Shown here: piece after piece, positions 44,603 to 50,895 of the stretch | Layout: each line of letters begins with the position of its first letter | Position numbering within the stretch: position 1 is the first letter of the stretch | NCBI GenBank assembly: GCA_021462855.1 | Contig: JAJTXQ010000049.1 | Location: 1-64,000 of the forward strand | Direction: 5' to 3' | DNA: 64,000 nucleotides | Source of the DNA: Dehalococcoidia bacterium | Lineage (GTDB): Bacteria > Chloroflexota > Dehalococcoidia > DSTF01 > JACRBR01 | Made by a program: the position numbers and the translations under genes | Notes under the pieces: generated by a model | Databases searched by the model: none | What the model saw: the letters and a program-made list of their open reading frames with translations, nothing else | Told to the model about the DNA's origin: nothing

Positions 44603-45313
44603 ATGTCCGCATCTACCACTCGCCCGCGCCGGGCCGTGAAGGCCCGCAAGGTCCCCGCGCGCGGCAACCGCTGGCTCATGCCGGCGCTCATCGCCGGCGC
44701 GCTCGGCGTCGTCGCGCTGTTCATCGGCATCCAGACCTTTGGCGGGTCCGACAGCAAGATCCCGGCGCGCGTCGCTACCGGCGAGGGCCGGGTGCTCGGC
44801 GACGCGAACGCGCCGGTCACCGTGATCGAATACGCCGACTTCCAGTGCCCGGTGTGCAAGCGCGCCGAGAGCTCCATCATCTCGAAGATGGAGGAGGAGT
44901 ACGTCACGTCGGGCAAGGTGAAGATCGAGTTCCGCATGTTCCCGTTCATCGGCCAGGAGTCGTTCGATGCCGCGCAGGCGGCCGAGGCGGCGCGGGAGCA
45001 GGGCAAGTTCTGGGAGTACCACAGTGCGCTGTTCAATGCGCAGGGGCGTGAGAACGGCGGCGCGTACACGTACGACAAGCTCGTCGAACTGGCGAGGGAG
45101 GTTGGCCTCGACGTCGCGAAGTTCGAGGCGACGCTGAGCGCCAACACGTACCTCGAGGCGATCCAGAAGGAGGCCGACGAGGCGCGGGACGCCGGCGTGA
45201 CTTCGACGCCGACGTTCTTCGTGAACGGCACCAAGATCGTCGGCGCGCAGCCGTACGGCACGTTCCAGGAAGCGATCGATGCCGAGCTGGCAAAGGTGAA
45301 CGACCCACAATGA
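44603..45313 (+). CDS. membrane-anchored DsbA-like thiol-disulfide oxidoreductase
   Basis: The 236-residue protein has an N-terminal anchor (about 24-45) and a DsbA-type thioredoxin domain. The active site is CPVC at residues 82-85 ('IEYADFQCPVCKRAE') and the cis-proline loop is in 'GVTSTPTFFVNG'. It should introduce disulfides into exported proteins. GGAGG precedes the ATG. Its stop overlaps the VKOR start by 4 bases (ATGA), which couples the oxidant to its recycling enzyme. Confidence 0.92.
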   Translation: MSASTTRPRRAVKARKVPARGNRWLMPALIAGALGVVALFIGIQTFGGSDSKIPARVATGEGRVLGDANAPVTVIEYADFQCPVCKRAESSIISKMEEEYVTSGKVKIEFRMFPFIGQESFDAAQAAEAAREQGKFWEYHSALFNAQGRENGGAYTYDKLVELAREVGLDVAKFEATLSANTYLEAIQKEADEARDAGVTSTPTFFVNGTKIVGAQPYGTFQEAIDAELAKVNDPQ

Positions 45314-45774
45314 ACGCGGGATTCGTCCGCGCGCTGCTCCCGCTCGCGGGCGTCCTGTCCGCCGTCGGTCTGGGCGTGGCGATGTACCTGACGGTGACGC
45401 ACTACGGCGACCAGCCGATCGCCTGCAGCGGGCTGGGCGACTGCGACTACGTGAACAGCACGGAGTACGCGAAGCTGGCGGGCATCCCGGTGGCGCTGCT
45501 CGGCGCGGGCGCGTACGCGACGATGCTGCTGCTCATCGGCGCCGCCTGGCTGCGGCGCGCGGCGACGGCGCTGGCGCTCGCCTGGGCGACCGGGCTGGCG
45601 GCATTCGCGTTCTCGGCGTACCTGACGTACGTCGAGCTGTACGTCATCGACGCGATCTGCGTGTACTGCGTTGTCTCGGCGAGCGTCATGACCGCGCTGT
45701 TCGTCGTGCTGTCCGCGGCCGTGATCGCAGCAAAGGATGACATCTTCGGCGTGGCTGATCTGGCGCTCGACTGA
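45310..45774 (+). CDS. vitamin K epoxide reductase (VKOR) family protein
   Basis: The 154-residue protein has four transmembrane helices. The loop cysteine pair is Cys39/Cys45 ('ACSGLGDCDYVNSTEYAK') and the active CxxC is Cys117/Cys120 ('ICVYC'). It reoxidises the DsbA-like partner using quinone, the bacterial alternative to DsbB. A hairpin terminator follows 25 bp after the stop. Confidence 0.93.
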   Translation: MNAGFVRALLPLAGVLSAVGLGVAMYLTVTHYGDQPIACSGLGDCDYVNSTEYAKLAGIPVALLGAGAYATMLLLIGAAWLRRAATALALAWATGLAAFAFSAYLTYVELYVIDAICVYCVVSASVMTALFVVLSAAVIAAKDDIFGVADLALD

Positions 45775-45798
45775 GCCACCGCAGCCGGAGGCGCAGCA

Positions 45799-45828
45799 GC
45801 GGACGCGCGGCGCAGGTCGCGCGTCCGC
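45799..45828 (+). terminator. terminator of the DsbA/VKOR operon
   Basis: GCGGACGCGCG and CGCGCGTCCGC form a perfect 11-bp stem with an 8-nt loop 25 bp after the VKOR stop. No T-tract follows. Confidence 0.65.
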
Positions 45829-45867
45829 CGCGTCTCGCGCGTTTGCGAGGGGGCTCGCGTGAGCATG

Positions 45868-45873
45868 TATACT
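45868..45873 (+). promoter_or_regulatory. -10 box (TATACT) of the GNAT leader transcript
   Basis: TATACT lies 29 nt before the leader-peptide GTG and would place the transcript start near 45880, just before GGGAGGAG. A -35 is not clear (TTTGCG with a 20-bp spacer is the best). CTCCCG/CGGGAG (45872-45889) is a 6-bp inverted repeat that could mask the ribosome site if transcription began further upstream. Confidence 0.6.
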
Positions 45874-45896
45874 CCCGTCAATTCGGGAGGAGCGGT

Positions 45897-45995
45897 GTGC
45901 GCATCATGGGTATCGCTTCAGCATCACCGGCGACCGCACGGCCGCGGGCCACGCGTTGCGATGCGCCGGACATGACGCCTGTCTGCGCCGACTGA
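45897..45995 (+). CDS. regulatory leader peptide (32 aa) of the GNAT operon
   Basis: A short frame starts with GTG 6 nt after the ribosome site core GGAGG (45886-45890) and ends with TGA at 45993-45995. The peptide starts MRIMGIASASPATA, contains Arg-Pro-Arg-Ala-Thr-Arg at residues 15-20, and ends DMTPVCAD. Its last codons lie in the 5' arm of the first leader hairpin (45977-45989), so ribosome position would control folding. The R-P-R triplet matches the +x+ pattern at which macrolide-bound ribosomes stall in known resistance leaders. An alternative start is the ATG at 45906. Coding status is inferred from signal placement, not homology. Confidence 0.6.
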   Translation: MRIMGIASASPATARPRATRCDAPDMTPVCAD

Positions 45996-46052
45996 TCCGG
46001 GGGACAGCACAGGCGCAGACAGGCCCGCTGGCGACGGCGGGCCTGTTCAGTT
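45977..46052 (+). promoter_or_regulatory. transcription attenuator: antiterminator and terminator hairpins
   Basis: Hairpin I pairs GCCTGTCTGCGCC (45977-45989) with GGCGCAGACAGGC (46012-46024), 13 perfect pairs. Hairpin II pairs ACAGGCCCGC (46019-46028) with GCGGGCCTGT (46037-46046), 10 perfect pairs, followed by TTCAGTTCTC. The six bases 46019-46024 belong to both, so only one can form. A ribosome at the leader stop would block hairpin I and allow the terminator-like hairpin II. A ribosome stalled upstream would leave hairpin I free and permit readthrough into the acetyltransferase genes. Confidence 0.7.
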
Positions 46053-46071
46053 CTCGAAGGGAGGAGCGCTG

Positions 46072-46626
46072 ATGATCGAAGGCACCCTGGTCAACTTGCG
46101 GGCGATGGAGATGGACGACCTCGAGCGCAACGAGGCCTGGTTCAACGACATCGAAGTCACGCGATACCTCGGCCGGGGATACGGGATCTCGCGCGCCGCG
46201 GAGGAGGCCTGGATGCGCCAGCGAGCGGGCAGGCCGGTGGCGTTCGATAACGCGGCATTCGCCATCGTCATGAAGGATGGGCGCCACATCGGCAACGCGG
46301 AGCTGTTCGGCGCGTCGGTGGAGGACCGGACGGCGGAGGTCGGCATCACGATCGGCGACCGGTCGTGCTGGTCGCAGGGCTACGGCTCGGACGCGCTGGT
46401 GACGCTGCTGCGCTTCGGCTTCGACGAGATGAACCTGAACCGGGCAGAACTCAACGTGCTCGCGGCGAACGACCACGCGATCCGCTGTTACGAGCGATGC
46501 GGATTCGTCACCGAGGGGCGCAAGCGGCAGGAGGCGTACCGCCATGGCGCGCACCAGGACGTGCTGATCATGAGCGTGCTGCGGGACGAGTTCTACGCGC
46601 GGCACGGCGCGACCGCGGACCGATGA
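46072..46626 (+). CDS. GNAT acetyltransferase (first of tandem pair)
   Basis: The 184-residue RimJ/AAC(6')-like N-acetyltransferase has the acetyl-CoA site 'SCWSQGYGSDALVTLLRFGF' (Q/RxxGxG/A type) and 'NDHAIRCYERCGFVTEGRKR'. GNATs acetylate protein N-termini, amines or antibiotics. The attenuator upstream suggests induction when ribosomes stall, which would fit a drug-modifying role, but that is inference. AAGGGAGGAG precedes the ATG. It overlaps the second GNAT by 4 bases (ATGA). Confidence 0.88.
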   Translation: MIEGTLVNLRAMEMDDLERNEAWFNDIEVTRYLGRGYGISRAAEEAWMRQRAGRPVAFDNAAFAIVMKDGRHIGNAELFGASVEDRTAEVGITIGDRSCWSQGYGSDALVTLLRFGFDEMNLNRAELNVLAANDHAIRCYERCGFVTEGRKRQEAYRHGAHQDVLIMSVLRDEFYARHGATADR

Positions 46627-47171
46627 TCGAAGGAACGCTCATCAACCTGCGGCCGCTGGAGTCCGGCGACATCGACCGCGTCTACGCCTGGATCAACGAC
46701 CGCGAGGTGACGCGGCACCTGAACATGCGCTACCCGATCTCGCGCCTGGCGGAGGAGAACTGGCTGGGCGAGCGCGCGGCGACGCCGCTCTCGTACGCGA
46801 ACACGTGGTTCGCGATCGAGACGAAGGACGGCACGCACATCGGCAACGTGAACTTCCACGAGGTGCACCCGGAGAACCGGAAGGGGCACCTCGGCATCAT
46901 GATCGGCGACCGTTCGTACTGGTCGCGGGGCTACGGCGCCGATGCGCTCGTGACCTTCCTCCGGTTCGCGTTCGATGAGATGGACCTGCGGCGCGCCGAC
47001 CTGACCGTCGATGCGGACAACGCGCGGGCGATCGCGTGCTACCGGAAGGTGGGGTTCGTCGAGGAAGGGCGTCTGCGGCAGGCGCGGTACGCCCGCGGGC
47101 GCTACGTCGACCAGTTGTGGATGGGCATCCTGCGCGCCGAGTTCGAGGCGCTGCACGGCCGGGGCGCTTGA
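46623..47171 (+). CDS. GNAT acetyltransferase (second of tandem pair)
   Basis: The 182-residue paralogue of the preceding gene shares the start 'MIEGTLxNLR', 'NDxEVTR', 'KDGxHIGN', 'IGDRS' and 'FDEMxLxRA', and is about half identical by eye. The acetyl-CoA loop is 'SYWSRGYGADALVTFLRFAF', followed by 'NARAIACYRKVGFVEEGRLR'. The ATG overlaps the first gene's stop (ATGA). Both are therefore controlled by the same leader and translated together. Substrate is unknown; divergence in the N-terminal acceptor region suggests different specificities. Confidence 0.88.
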   Translation: MIEGTLINLRPLESGDIDRVYAWINDREVTRHLNMRYPISRLAEENWLGERAATPLSYANTWFAIETKDGTHIGNVNFHEVHPENRKGHLGIMIGDRSYWSRGYGADALVTFLRFAFDEMDLRRADLTVDADNARAIACYRKVGFVEEGRLRQARYARGRYVDQLWMGILRAEFEALHGRGA

Positions 47172-47197
47172 CAAACATTTGTTCTAGCAGGTAGGCT
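47168..47197 (+). promoter_or_regulatory. promoter of the radical SAM gene
   Basis: TTGACA (47168-47173), an 18-bp spacer and TAGGCT (47192-47197) form a sigma-70 promoter; transcription would start near 47204. Two SOS-like boxes overlap the spacer and the start region. Confidence 0.65.
47173..47184 (+). promoter_or_regulatory. SOS (LexA) box 1, AAACATTTGTTC
   Basis: It matches the GAAC-N4-GTTC LexA operator except for A at the first position. It overlaps the -35 end and spacer, a position that would block RNA polymerase. The lexA gene of this window carries a box with the same deviation. Confidence 0.55.
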
Positions 47198-47208
47198 GAA
47201 GCCGGTTA

Positions 47209-47220
47209 GAACAAATGTGC
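47209..47220 (+). promoter_or_regulatory. SOS (LexA) box 2, GAACAAATGTGC
   Basis: It matches GAAC-N4-GTTC with one mismatch (GTGC). Together with box 1 it forms 12-bp perfect inverted arms (47175-47186 and 47207-47218) around the -10 box and start site. Confidence 0.5.
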
Positions 47221-47230
47221 GAGGCGCACC

Positions 47231-48124
47231 ATGCCGGACGTGATCTTCGAGGAAATCGAGTGCAAGAGCGCCATCACCCGCGTGAGCGCCGGGCTGAACA
47301 TCGGCTTCCGCTGGATGCTGAACCCGTATCGCGGCTGCCAGCACGCGTGCGCGTACTGCTTCGCGCGCGGGTCGAACGAGCGCCCGGGATACGGGACGGG
47401 GCGCGACTTCGAGACGCGCATCATCGTGAAGGTGAACGCGCCGGAGGTGCTGCGCCGCGATCTTGACCGGGAGGGCTGGCGGCGGGAGCTGATCGGCATC
47501 GGCGCGGCGTGCGACCCGTACCAGCCGGCGGAGCTCAAGTACTCGCTCACGCACCGCATCCTGAAGGCGCTTCGCGACTATGCGAACCCCGTAATGCTCG
47601 TCACCAAGTCACCGCACGTGGCCCGCGACGCGGACGTGCTGGAGTCGCTGGCGGCGGTCGCGGACGTCACCGTCAGCTTCGGCATCGCCACGCTCGACGA
47701 GGACGTGTGGCGGCGCACGGAGCCCGCGACGGCGCCGCCGGCGAAGCGCCTCCATGCGATGCGCCTGCTGGCGGAGCGCGGCGTGCGGTGCGGCGTGCTG
47801 CTCGCGCCGATCCGGCCGGGGCTAACCGACGAGCCGCGGTCGCTCGAGGACGTCGTCGAGGCATCGCGGGAGCACGGCGCGTCGTTCGTGCACGACAACG
47901 TGCTGTATCTGAGGCCGGGGACGAAGGAATGGTCCCTGCCGGCCCTGCGCGAGGCGTATCCGCATCTGTCTGAACGCTACGCGCGGTACTACCGCGGCGC
48001 CCATGCGCCGAGGACGTACACCCAGGATGTCCACCGGACGGTCGAGGAGTTGCGCCGGAAGTACGACATGGCGCCGCCCGGGCGCGCGCTACCTTCGGCC
48101 GGGCAACTGCAGCTCGCGATTTGA
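47231..48124 (+). CDS. Rv2578c/SplB-like radical SAM protein
   Basis: The 297-residue protein has the [4Fe-4S] cluster motif CxxxCxxC at Cys36, Cys40 and Cys43 ('NPYRGCQHACAYCFARG'), followed by 'IGIGAACDPYQPAE', 'VMLVTKSPHVARDADVLESL' and 'RCGVLLAPIRPGLTD'. It belongs to the radical SAM group that includes spore photoproduct lyase and mycobacterial Rv2578c, which is reported in the mycobacterial LexA regulon. The SOS-like boxes in its promoter point to a DNA-damage role. The reaction is unknown. GCGAGG lies near the ATG. Confidence 0.87.
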   Translation: MPDVIFEEIECKSAITRVSAGLNIGFRWMLNPYRGCQHACAYCFARGSNERPGYGTGRDFETRIIVKVNAPEVLRRDLDREGWRRELIGIGAACDPYQPAELKYSLTHRILKALRDYANPVMLVTKSPHVARDADVLESLAAVADVTVSFGIATLDEDVWRRTEPATAPPAKRLHAMRLLAERGVRCGVLLAPIRPGLTDEPRSLEDVVEASREHGASFVHDNVLYLRPGTKEWSLPALREAYPHLSERYARYYRGAHAPRTYTQDVHRTVEELRRKYDMAPPGRALPSAGQLQLAI

Positions 48125-48133
48125 TGCGATCAT

Positions 48134-48166
48134 CGGGCCTCGCCGCAGCGGGGGCGGCGGGGCCCG
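48134..48166 (+). terminator. terminator of the radical SAM gene
   Basis: CGGGCCTCGCCGC (48134-48146) pairs with GCGGCGGGGCCCG (48154-48166) over 13 positions, with one T-G pair, and a 7-nt loop. It begins 10 bp after the stop codon. Confidence 0.65.
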
Positions 48167-48271
48167 TGGTTGATCTCCCGTGGGTGCAGGCACCCTCCGT
48201 TAACGCTGATTTAATGAGATATCGATACGGGTTGATGAAGCCGCAACCGATGCTCCTGTAGGGTAAGGCGT

Positions 48272-48292
48272 AGAGGCCGGGAACAGGCCTCT
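48272..48292 (+). other. hairpin in the leader of the 110-aa protein gene
   Basis: AGAGGCC and GGCCTCT form a 7-bp stem with a 7-nt loop, 27 nt before the ATG at 48320. The preceding stretch 48196-48240 is unusually AT-rich for this genome and probably contains the promoter, but no clear -35/-10 pair can be assigned. Confidence 0.4.
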
Positions 48293-48319
48293 GGCTCCTC
48301 TCTGAAAGCACAATTGCAT

Positions 48320-48652
48320 ATGACCCTCGCCAGCAACGTCACCGCCGTCGCCGCGTACGCGCCGCCCGTTTCGGCGCCGCCGCGGCAGAGCATCGTGCTG
48401 TTCACGCTCGACGGCCGGCCGATCAGCGGCGGCATCGCCGAGTTCGCGGGCAGCGCCTCGTTGTGGTCGGCGACGATCCGCGTGCTCGACCGGCCGGGGA
48501 GCGTCGCGAGGCACTTCTTCGCCGACGGCGTCCGCGACGTGATCGTGCGACTCGCCGATGGGCGCACCGTGCGGGCGCGCCTGACCGGCACCCGGTTCCT
48601 GGCGTCGTCGGAGCGCGTGTGCACGCTCGCCGGCGCCGAGCGCATCTCCTGA
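48320..48652 (+). CDS. small protein of unknown function, beta-rich
   Basis: The 110-residue protein has alternating hydrophobic strands ('QSIVLFTLDGRPISGGIAEF', 'RDVIVRLADGRTVRARLTGT'), suggesting a small beta-barrel or PilZ-like fold. There is no signal peptide or catalytic motif. The ATG lacks a good ribosome site; an in-frame TTG at 48314 is possible. The structured, AT-rich upstream region suggests dedicated regulation. Confidence 0.55.
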   Translation: MTLASNVTAVAAYAPPVSAPPRQSIVLFTLDGRPISGGIAEFAGSASLWSATIRVLDRPGSVARHFFADGVRDVIVRLADGRTVRARLTGTRFLASSERVCTLAGAERIS

Positions 48653-48703
48653 CGCCCACGCCGGCTCGGCATAACGCGAACCCCGCCTGGCCGCCGCTTC
48701 GCC

Positions 48704-48709
48704 TACAAT
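48704..48709 (+). promoter_or_regulatory. -10 box (TACAAT) of leaderless holA
   Basis: TACAAT is followed by 7 nt and the ATG at 48717, with no ribosome site between them. Confidence 0.6.
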
Positions 48710-48716
48710 CACCGCG

Positions 48717-49760
48717 ATGATCTACCTGTTTCACGGCGCCGACGACTACAGCATGCGCGAGGCGGTGCGCGACATCCGCCACCGGCTGAACGGCGGCGCC
48801 GGCGCGGATGACGGGAACACGACGGTCCTCGACGGGCGCGCGCTCTCGCCCGATGAGCTGATCGCGCACGCGACGGCCGTGCCGTTCCTCGCGGAGTACC
48901 GGCTGGTGATCGTCGACGGGCTGGTTGGGGCCGCCGGCCAGGCAAAGGGCGGGCGTCGGAAGAAGGGGTCCGCCGACGACCCGCTCGAACCGTGGCGGCA
49001 GGCCGCGGCGCGGCTCGGCAACCCGGCGACGATGCCGGAGACCACGACGCTGATCCTGCTGGAGGGAGTGCTGCGGAGAGACAACCCGGCATTCACCGTG
49101 TTCGCGCCGATCGCGCAGACCCGCGAGTTCAGCCCGCTCGCCTCCGGCGACGTGGCGGCGTGGATCGAGACGGCGACGCGGCGGCTCGACGTGCAGCTGG
49201 CGCCGCGCGCGATCGCGGCACTGGCGCAGATGGTCGGGCCGGACCTCTGGACGCTGGACTCGGAGATCAAGAAGCTCGGGGCGTACGCGGACGGCGAGGT
49301 CATCGACGAGGAGATGGTCGAACGGGTGGCAAGCGTTGCCCGGGAGGCGCGGATCTGGGACCTCACCGACGGGATCGTCGAAGGCGACGCCGGCAAGGCG
49401 CTCACGGCGATGCGCCGGCTGATGGCCGACGGCGAAGCGCCGCAGCTGATGCTGTTCATGATCGCGCGGCAGTTCCGCCAGCTGATCATCGCGAAGGACA
49501 TGCGTGACGCGCGCGCGCGTCCGGAGGAGATCATCAGCGCGTCGGGCATCAACAAGTACCGGTTGAACGCGACGCTTGCGGTCGCCTCGCGCTACTCGTG
49601 GCCGCAGTTGCACGAGGCGTATCGCCGCATCCTGGAGGCCGACCTCGACGTGAAACGGGGGCTGCAGACCGACGAAGCGTCGCTGCAGGTGCTGATCCAC
49701 GAACTGGCGATGCTGGCGCCAGCGGCGCGTGCGGGGCGGCCGGCCGCGCCACGGCGCTGA
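48717..49760 (+). CDS. holA: DNA polymerase III delta subunit
   Basis: The 347-residue clamp-loader subunit opens the beta sliding clamp. It shows the delta-family start 'MIYLFHGADDYSMREAVRDI', 'EYRLVIVDGLVG', 'LAQMVGPDLWTLDSEIKKLG', 'WDLTDGIVEGDAGKALTAMR' and the C-terminal 'MIARQFRQLIIAKDMRDARA' helical domain. Length is normal. It is transcribed alone, and its stop is 4 bp from the convergent ABC ATPase gene. Confidence 0.9.
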   Translation: MIYLFHGADDYSMREAVRDIRHRLNGGAGADDGNTTVLDGRALSPDELIAHATAVPFLAEYRLVIVDGLVGAAGQAKGGRRKKGSADDPLEPWRQAAARLGNPATMPETTTLILLEGVLRRDNPAFTVFAPIAQTREFSPLASGDVAAWIETATRRLDVQLAPRAIAALAQMVGPDLWTLDSEIKKLGAYADGEVIDEEMVERVASVAREARIWDLTDGIVEGDAGKALTAMRRLMADGEAPQLMLFMIARQFRQLIIAKDMRDARARPEEIISASGINKYRLNATLAVASRYSWPQLHEAYRRILEADLDVKRGLQTDEASLQVLIHELAMLAPAARAGRPAAPRR

Positions 49761-49764
49761 CCCG

Positions 49765-50787
49765 TCAGCCGGCGTAGTACATCGGATTGAAGCAGGCCGC
49801 GGCGCTGCCGGACGGCTGGCCGGCGAGCTGCGGCCAGGGGTCGGCGCGGCACGCGGTGACGGCCTTCGAGCAGCGCGGCAGAAACGCGCACAAGCCGGTG
49901 AGCGACGCGAGGTCGGGCGGCGCGCCGCGGATCGCCGCGAGCGGCACGTCGCCGGCATCGATGCGCGGCCGCGCGGCGAGCAGCGCGGCTGTGTACGGAT
50001 GTGACGGCCGCGAGAAGACGGTCGTCGCGTCGCCGGACTCGACGATGCGCCCGGCATACATCACCGCGACGCGGTCGGCGAGCCGCGCGACCACGCCCAG
50101 GTCGTGCGTGATGAGCAGCATGGCGGCGCCGCTGCCGCGCTTCAGCTCCTGCAGTTCGCGCAGGATGCCCGCCTGCACCGTGACATCGAGATGCGACGTG
50201 GGCTCGTCGGCGATGATGAGCCTCGGCTGGAGCGCCGTGGCGATGGCGATCATGACGCGCTGCGCCATGCCGCCGGAGAGCTGGAACGGGTAGAGCGACA
50301 GGAGGCGCTCCGGTGCGGGCAGCCCCTGCCGCCGCAGCGCGGTTTCGGCGAGGTCGCGCGCCTCGCGTTTCGACACGGACCGGTGCGCCCGGACGATCTC
50401 CTCGACCTGCGTGCCGACGCTGAGGACGGGGTTCAGCCCGGCCGCGGCGTCCTGAAAGATCATCGAGATGTCGCGGCCGCGGATGCGGCGGAGATCGTCC
50501 GGCGAGAGCGCGCGCAGGTCGCGGCCGGCGAACAGGACGCCGCCGGCGTCGATGTTGCCGGGCCGCGACACGAGCCCGAGGATGGCGAGCCCCAGCGTGG
50601 TCTTGCCGCAGCCGCTTTCGCCGACGACGGCGAGCGTCTCACCGGCGCTGAGCGAGAGGTCCACGCCGCCGACGGCGCGGGAGGCGCGCCCGCGCTCTCG
50701 GTAGACGACGTGCAGGCCTTCGACCTGCAGGAGGGGTGGCGGCGGTGTCACGGGTGTCACGGATGTCACCGGGTGGCGTGGTGGCAC
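49765..50787 (-). CDS. ABC transporter ATPase, oligopeptide/dipeptide (OppD/DppD) type
   Basis: The 340-residue protein has Walker A 'VVGESGCGKTTLGLAI', the Q-loop 'SMIFQDAAAGLNPV', signature 'QLSGGMAQRVMIAIAT', Walker B 'LIIADEPTSHLDV', the H-loop 'LLITHDLGV', and the oligopeptide-type C-terminal Cys-rich tail ('LCAFLPRCSKAVTACRADPW'), which often binds an Fe-S cluster. No permease or binding protein is nearby, so it is an orphan ATPase here. The start is one of several GTG codons in a short repeat; TATACT at 50820-50825 is the likely -10 box. Confidence 0.88.
   Translation of the reverse strand: MPPRHPVTSVTPVTPPPPLLQVEGLHVVYRERGRASRAVGGVDLSLSAGETLAVVGESGCGKTTLGLAILGLVSRPGNIDAGGVLFAGRDLRALSPDDLRRIRGRDISMIFQDAAAGLNPVLSVGTQVEEIVRAHRSVSKREARDLAETALRRQGLPAPERLLSLYPFQLSGGMAQRVMIAIATALQPRLIIADEPTSHLDVTVQAGILRELQELKRGSGAAMLLITHDLGVVARLADRVAVMYAGRIVESGDATTVFSRPSHPYTAALLAARPRIDAGDVPLAAIRGAPPDLASLTGLCAFLPRCSKAVTACRADPWPQLAGQPSGSAAACFNPMYYAG
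50745..50771 (-). repeat. three 9-bp tandem repeats at the ABC ATPase start
   Basis: GTGTCACGG twice and ATGTCACCG once, read on the plus strand. They encode a VT(S/P) repeat and supply several possible GTG starts, so the exact start codon is uncertain. Confidence 0.6.
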
Positions 50788-50845
50788 AGGCCGGCCGCTG
50801 GATCGTGCGTGTCGGGAGAAGTATAGGCCCGGCCAGGGAAAGGGA

Positions 50846-50871
50846 GCGGCGGTAGCCGTGGCTACCGCCGC
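50846..50871 (-). terminator. terminator of lexA
   Basis: GCGGCGGTAGCC and GGCTACCGCCGC form a 12-bp palindrome (effective loop 4 nt) 24 bp after the lexA stop. Confidence 0.65.
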
Positions 50872-50895
50872 GAGGAGTCGCTCGCGCGGTGGATG

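Noticed and set aside
45993-46050. TGA of the GNAT leader read as selenocysteine with the following hairpin as SECIS
   Set aside because: The sequence after TGA encodes an Arg/Gly-rich tail with no known selenoprotein context, and the hairpin geometry fits attenuation better. selA in the window made it worth checking.
45880-46071. T-box riboswitch upstream of the GNAT genes
   Set aside because: No specifier loop or conserved T-box sequence is present; the element is explained by a leader peptide and two hairpins.
47175-47218. 12-bp inverted repeats as ends of a tiny mobile element
   Set aside because: The 20-bp interior contains a -10 box and start site, and each arm contains an SOS-like box; an operator explains it better.
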